The notes under the pieces were generated by a model that was not told the DNA's origin, ran no database searches, and saw nothing but the letters and a program-made list of their open reading frames with translations. From Actinomyces sp. oral taxon 448 str. F0400 (GTDB lineage Bacteria > Actinomycetota > Actinomycetes > Actinomycetales > Actinomycetaceae), in the NCBI RefSeq assembly GCF_000220835.1, contig NZ_GL985606.1, positions 1,501,614 through 1,565,613 of the forward strand: a stretch of DNA of 64,000 nucleotides. Direction: 5' to 3'. This document shows, one piece after another, positions 50,551 through 62,074 of the stretch. The translations under genes and the position numbers were made by a program. Each line of letters opens with the position of its first letter. The stretch's first letter is position 1.

Positions 50551-51669
50551 ATGACGTGGACAGCAGCAGTCGCCGGCGCGACCGGGTACGCCGGCGGCGA
50601 GGTCCTCCGCCTTCTCGCGGCTCACCCGGAGATCACGATCGGTACCGTCACGGCGAACTCCTCCGCCGGGGACGAGCTCGGTGAGCACCACCCCCATCTG
50701 GTCCCGCTCGCCGACAGACTCGTGGAGCCCACCGATGCGGCCCGCCTCGCCGGCCATGACATCGTCGTTCTCGCTCTGCCCCACGGCGCCTCGGGAAGCC
50801 TGTGCGCCGCGATCGATGAGGTCGTGAAGGCGGGCGAGTGGGGCCGCCGGGCGCCCGTCGTCATCGATTGCGGCGCCGATCACCGCCTGACCGACGCCGA
50901 CGCCTGGGCGCGGTACTACGGCACGCCTTATGCGGGGGCCTGGACCTACGGCATGCCCGAGCTCCTCCACGCGGACGAGACGGTCGCGGCCGCCCAGCGA
51001 CGGAAGCTGAGGTCCACCCGCCGCATCGCCGTCCCCGGCTGCAACGTCACTGCCGTCACGCTCGCGGCTCAGCCGGGGGTCGCCGCCGGGTTGATCGAGA
51101 CCTCTCAGGTGACCGCCGTGCTCGCAGTCGGATACTCCGGCGCCGGCAAGGCCCTCAAGCCGCACCTGACCGCATCCGAGGCGCTCGGCAGCGCCCGGCC
51201 CTACGCCGTCGGCGGCACGCACCGCCACATCCCTGAAATCATCCAGAACTTCTGCCGTGCGGGGGCCGACGCCGGATGCGTGCGCCTGTCCTTCACCCCG
51301 GTGCTGGTTCCCATGAGCCGGGGAATCCTGGCCACCGTCACCGCTCCGGTCACCGACGTCGTCCTGGACTCCGAGCACCCCGACGAGGTCCTGCGCAGCG
51401 CCTGGCGCTCGACCTACGGCACCCTCGGCGAAGGGGAGCGGCTCGTCAATCTCCTGGGGGAGGGGAGCTGGCCGGTCACCGGGACCGTCGTCGGCTCCGG
51501 TCTGGCCGCAGTGCAGGTCGCCTACGACCGAGACGCCGGCGTGGCCACCATGGTGTGCGCCATCGACAACCTCGGCAAGGGAACGGCGTCTGCCGCCGTT
51601 CAGTCCCTCAATCTCTCTCTCGGTCTGCCCGAGACCACGGGAGTCGCCGTCGAGGGGGTCGCCCCATGA
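50551..51669 (+). CDS. argC: N-acetyl-gamma-glutamyl-phosphate reductase
   Basis: NADPH-dependent third step of arginine synthesis: N-acetylglutamyl phosphate to the semialdehyde. The 372-aa protein has the Rossmann start AVAGATGYAGGEVLRLL and the catalytic Cys164 in VPGCNVTAVTLAAQP. GTHRHIPEI supplies the conserved catalytic His region. It is about 25 aa longer than the usual 345 because of inserts near 92-100 and 140-156. It is the first gene of argC-J-B-D-R; no ribosome binding site is present and the -10 is 6 nt upstream, so it is probably leaderless. Confidence 0.96.
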   Translation: MTWTAAVAGATGYAGGEVLRLLAAHPEITIGTVTANSSAGDELGEHHPHLVPLADRLVEPTDAARLAGHDIVVLALPHGASGSLCAAIDEVVKAGEWGRRAPVVIDCGADHRLTDADAWARYYGTPYAGAWTYGMPELLHADETVAAAQRRKLRSTRRIAVPGCNVTAVTLAAQPGVAAGLIETSQVTAVLAVGYSGAGKALKPHLTASEALGSARPYAVGGTHRHIPEIIQNFCRAGADAGCVRLSFTPVLVPMSRGILATVTAPVTDVVLDSEHPDEVLRSAWRSTYGTLGEGERLVNLLGEGSWPVTGTVVGSGLAAVQVAYDRDAGVATMVCAIDNLGKGTASAAVQSLNLSLGLPETTGVAVEGVAP

Positions 51670-52871
51670 GCGTCACCGCGGCCGAGGGGTTCCGCGCCGC
51701 CGGAGTGCGGGCCGGGCTCAAGGCCTCCGGCAGGCCAGACCTGGCGCTGGTCGTCAACGACGGCCCTTTGGACGTGGCCGCCGGTGTGTTCACCACCAAC
51801 CGGATCGTGTCCGCACCCGTCATCTGGTCGCGCGGCGTCATCGCCGGGGAGCGGGGCGGGTCCGGCTCCGCCCGCGCCGTCGTCCTCAATTCCGGGTCGG
51901 CCAACGCCTGCACCGGTCCCCGGGGTGCCGCGGACGCGGCCGCCACCGCCGAGCGCGTCGCCGGCCTTCTGGCTGATTGCGGTGTCTCGGTCGGGGATGT
52001 TCTGGTGTGCTCCACGGGCGTCATCGGTGTCCCGATCGACATGCCGGCGCTCGAGGAGGGAGTCGCCTCGGCGGTGCGCATCCTGAGCGCGAGTCGGCGG
52101 GCCGGTCACGACGCTGCGACGGCGATCATGACCACCGACACCGTCCCCAAGGAGGACGCGATCACTGTCACTACCACCGCCGGCGACTCCTGGACGGTCG
52201 GCGGGATGATCAAGGGCGTCGGAATGCTCGCCCCCGGCCTGGCCACCATGCTGTGCGTCATCACCACCGATGCCGTCGTCGAGGCGGACGCCGCCGCCCG
52301 CGCCCTGTCGGCGGCCGCGGCCCGCACCGTGGGCCGCATCAACTCGGACGGGTGCATGTCGACCAACGACACCGTCCTGCTCCTGGCCTCGGGGTCCTCG
52401 GGCCTCGCCCCGGCGCCCGGGGACTTCGATGCGGCCGTCGCCGAGATCCTCTCCCGGCTCGGTCGCCGTCTCGTGGCCGACGCGGAGGGCGCCACCCACG
52501 ACATCGCCATCACAGTGACCGGTGCCATCACCGAGGCCGCCGCGGAGACCGCCGCCCGCACGGTGTCCGCCTCCAACCTTCTCAAATGCGCCGTCGCGGG
52601 CGGGGACCCCAACTGGGGCAGGGTGCTGTCGCAGCTGGGCACCGTGAGCGAGGACGCGTGCCCGTTCGACCCCGATGAGGTCGATGTGACCATCAATGGC
52701 GTCACGCTCTTCCGCCACGGCGAACTCGGGGAGGACCGGGCCCTGGTGGACATGAGTCCCCGCGAGACCCGTATCGACATCGACCTGTCCGCCGGCGGCG
52801 CTCGCGCCACCGTGTGGACCAACGACCTGACCCACGGCTACGTCACCATCAACGCGGACTACACGACATGA
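51666..52871 (+). CDS. argJ: Bifunctional ornithine acetyltransferase / N-acetylglutamate synthase
   Basis: Recycles the acetyl group from N-acetylornithine to glutamate, and in bifunctional forms also makes N-acetylglutamate from acetyl-CoA. The 401-aa precursor is self-cleaved before the nucleophile Thr194 in the motif [21 protein letters not shown], whose consensus is K-G-S-G-M-I-x-P-N-M-A-T-M-L. Here Ser-to-Val and Asn-to-Gly substitutions occur in the approach to the cleavage site, but A-T-M-L is conserved. The C-terminal [18 protein letters not shown] segment is intact. ATGA overlaps link it to argC and argB. Confidence 0.96.
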   Translation: MSVTAAEGFRAAGVRAGLKASGRPDLALVVNDGPLDVAAGVFTTNRIVSAPVIWSRGVIAGERGGSGSARAVVLNSGSANACTGPRGAADAAATAERVAGLLADCGVSVGDVLVCSTGVIGVPIDMPALEEGVASAVRILSASRRAGHDAATAIMTTDTVPKEDAITVTTTAGDSWTVGGMIKGVGMLAPGLATMLCVITTDAVVEADAAARALSAAAARTVGRINSDGCMSTNDTVLLLASGSSGLAPAPGDFDAAVAEILSRLGRRLVADAEGATHDIAITVTGAITEAAAETAARTVSASNLLKCAVAGGDPNWGRVLSQLGTVSEDACPFDPDEVDVTINGVTLFRHGELGEDRALVDMSPRETRIDIDLSAGGARATVWTNDLTHGYVTINADYTT

Positions 52872-53845
52872 CTGCCTCCATCACCGCATCCGCTCAGGAC
52901 GGCGTCGCCGGCGGCGCGGTTCCGCCCGCCGGTCCGACCCCCGACCAGAAGGCATCCGTCCTCCTGGAGGCGATGCCGTGGTTGCGCGCCTACAAGGGCG
53001 CGACCATCGTCATCAAGTACGGCGGCAACGCCATGGTCGACGAGAGCCTCAAGCGGGCCTTCGCGGCCGATATCCTCTTCCTCCACCAGGTGGGGCTGCG
53101 GCCGGTCGTCCTCCACGGCGGCGGACCTCAGATCAGTTCGATGCTCGAGCGCCTGGGTATCGCCTCGGAGTTCAAGGGCGGGTTGCGCGTGACCACCCCG
53201 GAGGTCATGGATGTCGTGCGCATGGTGCTCACCGGCTCGGTCCAGCGCGAGCTCGTCTCCCTCCTCAACGAGTCCGACTCGGCGGCGGTGGGGATCTCCG
53301 GTGAGGACGGGGGGATGCTGCGCGCCCGCCAGCGCCTGGCCACCGTCGACGGGGAGAGAGTCGACGTCGGGCTGGTCGGCGACGTCGTCGATGTCGATCC
53401 GCGTAGCATCGTCGAACTGCTCGACCAGGGCCGCATTCCCGTCATCTCGTCGGTCGCGCCCGTCGTGTCGGACGCGACCACCGTCCTGAACGTCAATGCC
53501 GATACGGCCGCCGCCGCCATCGCCGTCGCCGTGCGGGCCCAGAAGCTCATCATGCTCACCGACGTCGAGGGCCTCTACTCCAGCTGGCCCGACAAGAGCT
53601 CGCTGGTCTCGCGCATCGGTGTGGACGCGTTGGAGGCGCTCTTGCCCGACCTCGACTCCGGCATGATCCCCAAGATGGAGGCCTGTCTTCGAGCGGTGCG
53701 GGGGGGCGTGGGGCAGGCGCACATCGTCGACGGCTGCAGACCCCACTCGATACTGCTGGAGATCGTCACCGATGACGGCGTGGGCACCGTCGTCCATCCC
53801 GAGCACACCGGACAGTCGCGCACGAAAGGAGGCCCGACCCTATGA
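52868..53845 (+). CDS. argB: N-acetylglutamate kinase
   Basis: Second step of arginine synthesis, usually the arginine feedback point. The 325-aa product has the amino-acid-kinase fold: [15 protein letters not shown] (phosphate-binding Lys), [43 protein letters not shown] and [16 protein letters not shown]. An N-terminal helix of about 35 residues before the fold ([11 protein letters not shown]...[13 protein letters not shown]) is the extension typical of arginine-sensitive hexameric enzymes. ATGA overlaps on both sides. Confidence 0.97.
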   Translation: MTASITASAQDGVAGGAVPPAGPTPDQKASVLLEAMPWLRAYKGATIVIKYGGNAMVDESLKRAFAADILFLHQVGLRPVVLHGGGPQISSMLERLGIASEFKGGLRVTTPEVMDVVRMVLTGSVQRELVSLLNESDSAAVGISGEDGGMLRARQRLATVDGERVDVGLVGDVVDVDPRSIVELLDQGRIPVISSVAPVVSDATTVLNVNADTAAAAIAVAVRAQKLIMLTDVEGLYSSWPDKSSLVSRIGVDALEALLPDLDSGMIPKMEACLRAVRGGVGQAHIVDGCRPHSILLEIVTDDGVGTVVHPEHTGQSRTKGGPTL

Positions 53846-55113
53846 CCGACCAGTTCGATCACTCCGGTCGTCCCGGCCGGAGCCGGGATGCCGCCGCCAC
53901 TAACGAGCAGTGGCGCGAGCGCTATGCAGATACCGTCATGAACACGTTCGGCACCCCGGCGCGCGTCCTCGTGCGCGGCGAGGGCGCTCACCTATGGGAC
54001 GCCGACGGTCGCGAGTACATCGACCTGCTCGCGGGAATCGCCGTCAATTGTCTGGGGCACGCTCATCCCGCGATCGTGGCGGCGGTCAGCGAGCAGATCG
54101 CGACACTGGGCCACGTCTCGAACGTTTTCACCTCGCCGGCTCAGGTCCGTCTGGCCGAGCAGGTCGTCGAGCTGGTCTTCCCCGGGGCGCGTCCGGGGCG
54201 GTCCAAGGCCTTCCTCGCCAATTCCGGTACCGAGGCCAATGAGGCCGCCTTCAAGATCGTCCGCCGCCACGGCGGTTCCGCCAGACCGCGGGTGCTGGCC
54301 CTGGTCGACGCCTTCCACGGCCGTACGATGGGGGCCCTGGCGTTGACGTACAAGGCCGCCTACCGCCGGCCCTTCGAGCCTCTGCCCGGAGGCGTCGAGT
54401 TCGTTCCCGCCGGGGATGTCGATGCATTGCGTTCCGCTCTGGGGCCCGATGTCGCGGCGCTGTTCGTCGAGCCGATCCAGGGCGAGGCGGGCGTGCGTGA
54501 ACTGCCCTCCGGCTACCTGGAGACCGCTCGTGAGCTCACGTCGGCTGTCGGCGCGCTGCTCGTCGTCGACGAGGTTCAGACCGGCATGGGGCGTACCGGG
54601 GCCTGGATGGCGCACCACCTGCTCGCCCCGGGCGTGACCCCCGACGTCGTCACCTTGGCCAAGGGGCTCGGCGGTGGCATGCCCATCGGGGCGACGGTCG
54701 CCACCGGCCGGGCGGCCGAGCTTCTCGAGCCGGGCCAGCACGGCACCACCTTCGGCGGCAATCCCGTCGCCGCAGCCGCCGCCCTGGCCGTGATCGACAC
54801 CATTCGTCGTGAGGATCTTCTGGCGCGGGTCACGTCGCTGGGTGAGCGGTGGGCCGAGCGTCTGGAGGCTGTGGACGCCGTGACCCAGGTGCGCGGTCGC
54901 GGCCTGCTTCGCGGCGTCGGCCTGGCCGACGCCGTCGGGCCGGCCGGTGAGGTGGCTGACGAGCTGGGGCGGCGAGGGTTCATCGTCAACGCCCCTCGAC
55001 CTGACACCCTGCGGCTGGCACCGCCCTTCGTCCTATCCGACGCCGACGCCGACGCCTTCACCGCGGCACTGGCCGACCTCCTCTCCACCAGGGGCCGGAC
55101 GGGGGCGTCATGA
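53842..55113 (+). CDS. argD: Acetylornithine aminotransferase
   Basis: PLP-dependent class III aminotransferase, fourth step of arginine synthesis. The 423-aa protein has [53 protein letters not shown], the PLP-Asp in [15 protein letters not shown], and the Schiff-base Lys in [14 protein letters not shown]. The N-terminal 25 residues are a Gly/Arg/Asp-rich extension. The start overlaps argB and the stop overlaps argR, whereas argF is normally found at this junction. Confidence 0.96.
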   Translation: MTDQFDHSGRPGRSRDAAATNEQWRERYADTVMNTFGTPARVLVRGEGAHLWDADGREYIDLLAGIAVNCLGHAHPAIVAAVSEQIATLGHVSNVFTSPAQVRLAEQVVELVFPGARPGRSKAFLANSGTEANEAAFKIVRRHGGSARPRVLALVDAFHGRTMGALALTYKAAYRRPFEPLPGGVEFVPAGDVDALRSALGPDVAALFVEPIQGEAGVRELPSGYLETARELTSAVGALLVVDEVQTGMGRTGAWMAHHLLAPGVTPDVVTLAKGLGGGMPIGATVATGRAAELLEPGQHGTTFGGNPVAAAAALAVIDTIRREDLLARVTSLGERWAERLEAVDAVTQVRGRGLLRGVGLADAVGPAGEVADELGRRGFIVNAPRPDTLRLAPPFVLSDADADAFTAALADLLSTRGRTGAS

Positions 55114-55697
55114 CTCGGCCTCGGTCCTCCGCGCCGGAGGCTGCGAGCCGGTCGGCGGGTACGGCGCCCGCGACCAAGACCGCCCGTCACGGCCTGATCG
55201 CCCAGATCCTGGGTAGGGAGCGCATCCGCTCTCAGGCTGAGCTGCGCCGCGCCCTGGCCGATCGCGGGGTCTCCACGACCCAGGCGACGCTCTCGCGCGA
55301 CCTCGTCGAGCTGCGGGCCACGAAGGTGCGCGGCCCCGGGGGGATCCAGCTCTACGTGGTCCCGGAGGCCGGCGCCCCCGGTCAGCTCCACCCCGGGGCC
55401 CCGGACGCGGAAACCGCCGAGGGCGGGCCCCCGGCCGGGCACGCAGTCCCCCGCCTGACTCGTTGGTGCACCGACTTGCTGGTGACCGCCGAATGGGCGG
55501 ACAACCAGGTGATTCTGCGCACGCCGGCGGGCGCCGCCCAGTTGCTGGCCAGTGTCGTTGACGACGCCGTGCTCCCCGGCGTGCTGGGCTGCATCGCGGG
55601 CGACGACACCGTCCTGGTCGTCACCCGGTCCGAGGACGTCGCCAGCCGGCTGGTTGCGCACTTGCTGTCCCTAGCCGACCCCGGCGCCCGGCCGTGA
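55110..55697 (+). CDS. argR: Arginine repressor ArgR
   Basis: Arginine-responsive hexameric repressor of 195 aa. The N-terminal winged helix has RIRSQAELRRALADRGVSTTQ and ATLSRDLVELRATKVRGPGG, including the S-R-D-L recognition helix. A Gly/Pro-rich linker of about 35 residues (about 90-118) precedes the C-terminal oligomerisation domain with the arginine-binding GCIAGDDTVLVVTR motif (G-D-D). It probably binds the ARG box at 50517, closing a feedback loop on its own operon. GTG/ATG overlaps join it to argD. Confidence 0.95.
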   Translation: MTRPRSSAPEAASRSAGTAPATKTARHGLIAQILGRERIRSQAELRRALADRGVSTTQATLSRDLVELRATKVRGPGGIQLYVVPEAGAPGQLHPGAPDAETAEGGPPAGHAVPRLTRWCTDLLVTAEWADNQVILRTPAGAAQLLASVVDDAVLPGVLGCIAGDDTVLVVTRSEDVASRLVAHLLSLADPGARP

Positions 55698-55830
55698 GCC
55701 GGCATCATCGGACCCGCGTTGAGCCCGCGCCGGATCCGTCCCCGCCCGGTGCCACCCGCGTGGCCCGGTTTCCTCATCCTCGACATCCCCGACGCCGCCC
55801 CGGCGGTACCACCCAGAAGAAAGAGAGCAT

Positions 55831-57054
55831 ATGAGCGAGCACAAGGACCGTGTCGTCCTCGCCTACTCCGGAGGTCTTGACACATCCGTGGCCATCGGGT
55901 GGATCGGCGAGCAGACCGGCCGGGAGGTCGTCACAGTCGCCGTCGACGTCGGCCAGGGCGGGGAGGACCTCGAGGTCATCCGCCAGCGCGCCCTGGACTG
56001 CGGTGCCGTGGAGGCCTATGTGGCCGATGCGCGTGATGAATTCGCCGAGAACTACTGCATGCCGGCTCTCAAGGCCAATGCTCTGTACGAGGGCGAGTAC
56101 CCGCTCGTGTCGGCCCTGTCCCGCCCCGTCATCGCCAGACACCTGGTCAGGGCCGCCCGCGAGTTCGGCGCCACGACCGTCGCCCACGGATGCACCGGCA
56201 AGGGCAACGATCAGGTCCGCTTCGAGGTCGCCATCACCTCCATGGCCCCCGACATGGACTGCATCTCCCCGGTACGCGACCTGGCCCTGACCCGTGACGT
56301 CGCCATCGACTACGCCGAGCAGCACAACCTGCCCATCGAGACCACGAAGCACAACCCCTTCTCCATCGACCAGAACGTGTGGGGCCGCGCTATCGAGACC
56401 GGATTCCTGGAGGACCTGTGGAACGCCCCCACCAAGGACGTCTACGTTTACACCGATGACCCGACTTACCCGCCGTTGCCCGATGAGGTCGTCATCGCTT
56501 TCGAGCACGGCGTCCCGGTTGCGATCGACGGGAAGAGGGTCACCCCCTTGGAGGCCATCCAGGAGCTCAACCGTCGTGCCGGCGCCCAGGGCGTGGGGCG
56601 CATCGACATGGTCGAGGACCGGCTGGTGGGCATCAAGTCCCGTGAGATCTACGAGGCGCCCGGCGCCATCGCCCTCATCGAGGCTCATCGGGCCCTGGAG
56701 TCGGTGACCCTGGAGCGGCTTCAGCGCCGCTATAAGAGGCGGATGGAGCAGGCCTGGAGCGAGCTGGTCTACGAGGCTCAGTGGTACTCACCGCTCAAGC
56801 GCTCCATGGACGCCTTCATCGAGGACACCCAGACGTACGTGTCGGGCGAGATCCGCATGGTCCTGCACGGCGGACGGGTCATGGTCAACGGTCGGCGCGC
56901 CGAGTCGGGCCTGTACGACTTCAATCTGGCGACCTACGAGACGGGCGATACCTTCGATCAATCCTCCTCGCGCGGCTTCATCGAGATCTACGGCATGCAG
57001 GCCAAGCTCGCGGCCGCCCGTGACGTGCGCATGGGCGAGGCCGTCGGCTTCTGA
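55831..57054 (+). CDS. argG: Argininosuccinate synthase
   Basis: Joins citrulline and aspartate with ATP. It is full length at 407 aa. PP-loop [17 protein letters not shown], the citrulline/aspartate segment [16 protein letters not shown], and [20 protein letters not shown] are intact. The strong ribosome binding site AAGAAAGAGAG precedes ATG 55831. A 133-nt gap separates it from argR with no ARG box of the argC type, so expression may come by read-through. Confidence 0.97.
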   Translation: MSEHKDRVVLAYSGGLDTSVAIGWIGEQTGREVVTVAVDVGQGGEDLEVIRQRALDCGAVEAYVADARDEFAENYCMPALKANALYEGEYPLVSALSRPVIARHLVRAAREFGATTVAHGCTGKGNDQVRFEVAITSMAPDMDCISPVRDLALTRDVAIDYAEQHNLPIETTKHNPFSIDQNVWGRAIETGFLEDLWNAPTKDVYVYTDDPTYPPLPDEVVIAFEHGVPVAIDGKRVTPLEAIQELNRRAGAQGVGRIDMVEDRLVGIKSREIYEAPGAIALIEAHRALESVTLERLQRRYKRRMEQAWSELVYEAQWYSPLKRSMDAFIEDTQTYVSGEIRMVLHGGRVMVNGRRAESGLYDFNLATYETGDTFDQSSSRGFIEIYGMQAKLAAARDVRMGEAVGF

Positions 57055-57225
57055 TCGGCTTGTGAACCGGCGGGCCGGCCGCAGCGGGCGTTGCGGGGCG
57101 CGCCGGGAAGGTGTCGGTGACGTGCCGCGGCCCGTGATGCGCCTACGATGCGGGTAGCAATGCAGACGTCAATCGGGCGGCAGGACGGACCGGCCGCGGA
57201 TCTATCGTGAACCGGCTGCCGATCA

Positions 57226-57252
57226 GCTGGTGGTCGGCTGCCGACCACCAGC
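57226..57252 (+). terminator. Hairpin between argG and the O-antigen-ligase-like gene
   Basis: Perfect 12-bp inverted repeat GCTGGTGGTCGG (57226-57237) / CCGACCACCAGC (57241-57252) with a 3-nt loop, in the 271-nt gap 57055-57325. CGGCTGCCGA is also repeated directly (57213-57222, 57236-57245). It may be an argG terminator or an operator for the next gene. The gap holds no other recognised element apart from GAGAGGA before the next GTG. Confidence 0.45.
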
Positions 57253-57325
57253 GGACTGCCGCCGTGTCCAAGGGCGGCCGCCGTCGTGCGGTGCACGCGG
57301 ACCGATGACATGAGAGGACTCCCAC

Positions 57326-58675
57326 GTGCCAGCAGTCGAGGCTCGCAGCGGAGCCGCCTTCGCCGGGAATCGACGTAGCCTCATGCCCGCTCTGGGGACG
57401 TGGACGTTCATCGTCACCTTCTCCGGTCAGGGGCTGCGCAACGTCGTCGGCTGGTGGGCCTTCGGCGTCATCGCCGCGATCAGCGGCGTGGTGCTGTTCG
57501 TCGTCTTCATGAGGGAGGGGCACCGCGTCCCGTTGCGGGCGCTGCCGCCGGTGGCCAGCGCCTACACCATCTTGTGCATGGCGAGCGTCATATGGTCGCA
57601 CTATCCGCGCGAGACCATCCTGGCCGGGCTCCTCATGGCGGCCACCACCGCGGCAGGGATCCTGCTCGCCTGCGGCCTGTCGCTGCGCGAGCTCACCGAC
57701 GCCCTCAGCCGCGCCCTCGAGACAACCCTGGTTCTCAGTCTCCTGCTTGAGCTCTACGTGGCCCTCGTGCTGCGCCACCCCCTGATCCCCGTCTACATGG
57801 ATGACTGGGGGGACGTCCCCCCCTCCTATATCTGGGTCGAGGGCAAGATCCTCCAGGGCGGACCGATCCAGGGCGTGGTCGGCAACCGCAACCCCCTGGC
57901 GTTCATCGCCCTGCTCACCCTGCTGTGCGTGGCCGTGCGGTGGAGGGACCACCGCCTGCGGTTCATCAGCCTGATGCTGTGGACGGCCCTGTCCGTGGCC
58001 ACGCTCGCCCTGACCGACTCGGCCACGGTCATCGTCGCGGCCGCCGTGTGCGGGGCCGTCATGATCGTCCTGTGGCTGCTGCGCCACGTCCCGGTCGATC
58101 AGCGGCCCACTGTCATCGTGGCCGCCTCAACAGCGGGTGTGGCGCTGGTCGCTTTCGCTGTTGGCAGACACTCCCAGGTGGCGGCGCTGCTCGGTCGCAG
58201 CCCCGACATGACCGGTCGGTGGGAGATCTGGCAGAAGGTGCTCGACCTATGGGAGCAGCACACCTTCCTCGGCTGGGGGTGGATCATGTACTGGGTCCCG
58301 TGGATCCCCATGTTCTCCACCCTTGTCATTCGCCCCGACGGCACGCCGACGCTCAGCGCCCACAATGCCTATATCGAGGCCCTTTTCCAGACCGGCGTCG
58401 TGGGCGCCTCGCTCGTCGTGGTTCTCGCCGTGCTGCTCGTCTTCCGCTCCTTCCGACTGGCCGTGCGCTACCTGGACTCCGACGCCTCGGTGCTTCTGCC
58501 GGCCCTGCTCATCACCGCCATGGTTGTGCAGTCCATGACCGAATCCCGCCTGCTGTCCGAGGGCAATTGGGTGACGGTGTGCGCCTTGGGCACCTGGCTC
58601 GGCCTGCACCGCATGGTCGAGCGCGAGCACGACGACCCCTGGGCTCTGGAGGAGACCGTCTCGCAGCCGCGGTGA
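57326..58675 (+). CDS. O-antigen ligase / polymerase (Wzy_C) family membrane protein
   Basis: 449-aa polytopic protein with 10-12 membrane spans. It carries a large external loop (about 270-345) with the Wzy_C features MTGRWEIWQKVLDLWEQHTFLGWGW and SAHNAYIEALFQTGVVG. The R-x-x-x-W and H-N-x-x residues are those associated with lipid-linked glycan polymerases/ligases. In Gram-positives such proteins polymerise or attach surface polysaccharide or teichuronic-type glycans. It starts at GTG 57326 after GAGAGGA and interrupts argG and argH, with no glycan genes around it, so its substrate is unknown. Confidence 0.88.
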   Translation: MPAVEARSGAAFAGNRRSLMPALGTWTFIVTFSGQGLRNVVGWWAFGVIAAISGVVLFVVFMREGHRVPLRALPPVASAYTILCMASVIWSHYPRETILAGLLMAATTAAGILLACGLSLRELTDALSRALETTLVLSLLLELYVALVLRHPLIPVYMDDWGDVPPSYIWVEGKILQGGPIQGVVGNRNPLAFIALLTLLCVAVRWRDHRLRFISLMLWTALSVATLALTDSATVIVAAAVCGAVMIVLWLLRHVPVDQRPTVIVAASTAGVALVAFAVGRHSQVAALLGRSPDMTGRWEIWQKVLDLWEQHTFLGWGWIMYWVPWIPMFSTLVIRPDGTPTLSAHNAYIEALFQTGVVGASLVVVLAVLLVFRSFRLAVRYLDSDASVLLPALLITAMVVQSMTESRLLSEGNWVTVCALGTWLGLHRMVEREHDDPWALEETVSQPR

Positions 58676-60966
<2,291 letters not shown>

Positions 60967-61032
60967 GCCTCACCGAATCTCACGCTGCAAGGTTTCCTCT
61001 TGCGCGAGGACCCACCATCGATTAATAATAGG

Positions 61033-61062
61033 TTCACAGACAGTCTCTGTAGAGATTATTGT
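61033..61062 (+). promoter_or_regulatory. Promoter with palindromic operator before the SRPBCC gene
   Basis: -35 TTCACA (61033-61038) and -10 TATTGT (61057-61062) are 18 bp apart in an AT-rich patch. Overlapping inverted repeats fill the promoter: ACAGA-CAGTC-TCTGT (61036-61050) and TCTCT-GT-AGAGA (61044-61055). This is the expected place for the MarR-type repressor encoded at 61514 to bind. The segment 60967-61091 contains no other feature except the ribosome binding site GAGGAAAGG. Confidence 0.55.
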
Positions 61063-61091
61063 GGTCGTGTAACACCGAGGAAAGGCGAGCG

Positions 61092-61517
61092 ATGTGGTCG
61101 ACTGAGTGTGAACGGACGGCGGATCTCCCGGTGGAGGTCCTGTGGGAGACCTGGATCAAGGTGCTCTCCGGTGAGATCGAGCTCCCGCAGGGAGACCGCT
61201 ACGAACCACGCGAGTCAGTGGGACCTGGTGCGTCGATCACGATGACACCGGCCGGGCAGGACAGTGTCGAGATCACGGTGACGCGTTGGGAGCCGCCTCA
61301 TGTCCAGGCGGACCGGGTCTCCTATGGGGGAGTGGAGCTGACCTTTACACACTCCTTCATGCCCACAGGAACGCAGGGGAAGAGCGTTGTTGTCACTCGC
61401 CTCGACGTCGACGGCCCCGGTGCCGACGATGTTGGCCCGGCGATCGGTCCGAAAATCGCTGAGGACTTTCCGCAGGCCATCGACGCACTCATCGAGGCTG
61501 CTAGGGTCGATATGTGA
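61092..61517 (+). CDS. SRPBCC (START/Bet v1-like) family protein
   Basis: 141-aa protein starting at ATG 61092 behind GAGGAAAGG. The pattern is that of small polyketide_cyc/SRPBCC proteins: an N-terminal strand and helix (TECERTADLPVEVLWETWI), a run of beta strands through VEITVTRWEPPHVQADRVSYGG and TQGKSVVVTRLDVDG, and a long C-terminal helix (IAEDFPQAIDALIEAARV). Such proteins bind hydrophobic ligands. The stop overlaps the GTG start of the MarR gene, and together with the methyltransferase it forms a three-gene operon. Confidence 0.8.
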   Translation: MWSTECERTADLPVEVLWETWIKVLSGEIELPQGDRYEPRESVGPGASITMTPAGQDSVEITVTRWEPPHVQADRVSYGGVELTFTHSFMPTGTQGKSVVVTRLDVDGPGADDVGPAIGPKIAEDFPQAIDALIEAARVDM

Positions 61518-62074
61518 AGACACGGTTCCAAGGGCCGGAGGCGAGCCCCGGCTTCCTCATGTGGAGGACCGCGCTGGCCTGGCAGCGCGACATCGCTGCC
61601 GCCCTGGAACCGGTTGGACTGACGCACTCTCAGTTCGTCCTCCTGGCCTGCACGCAGTGGCTCGAGGAGCAAGGGGACGGGGCCAGCCAGGTCATGATTG
61701 CGGCCCAGGCGGGAATGGACGTGAAAACCGCTAGCCAGGTGCTGCGCCGGTTGGAGCGGGCCGGCCTGGTGTCGCGCCAGCAGGATCCCAAGGACGCCCG
61801 TGCCCGGATCGTGACCACGACAGCGGCAGGGAGGGATGTCGGGGCCCGGGCAACGCGTCTGGTGGAGGATGCCGATGAGGCGTACTTCGCCACCATGCCC
61901 CGCCTGCGCGAGGCGCTGCTAGGCGACGCCGGTGCCGTGGTGCGCGGATCTGCAGCGCAGCCCAACGAGGAAACCGATGCGTCCATCGGTCGGAACGCGA
62001 GCCCCAACACCTTGAGTGACACGGTCGGCCTGACCAAGGCTGCCGCTCCGTCAGGCTCCCGCAGTGGCCGGTGA
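61514..62074 (+). CDS. MarR-family transcriptional regulator
   Basis: 186-aa regulator with GTG start overlapping the SRPBCC stop. Residues about 12-140 form the MarR fold: FLMWRTALAWQRDIAAALEPVGLTHSQFVLLACTQWL is the dimer/helix region, quoted here only to indicate its extent, and SQVMIAAQAGMDVKTASQVL with the wing D-P-K-D-A-R-A-R-I-V follows. The last 45 residues (from about 142, SAAQPNEETDASIG) are unlike MarR proteins and low in structure. They overlap the start of the methyltransferase by 11 nt, so the tail may be a recent extension by loss of an earlier stop. It likely represses the promoter at 61033. Confidence 0.88.
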   Translation: MKTRFQGPEASPGFLMWRTALAWQRDIAAALEPVGLTHSQFVLLACTQWLEEQGDGASQVMIAAQAGMDVKTASQVLRRLERAGLVSRQQDPKDARARIVTTTAAGRDVGARATRLVEDADEAYFATMPRLREALLGDAGAVVRGSAAQPNEETDASIGRNASPNTLSDTVGLTKAAAPSGSRSGR

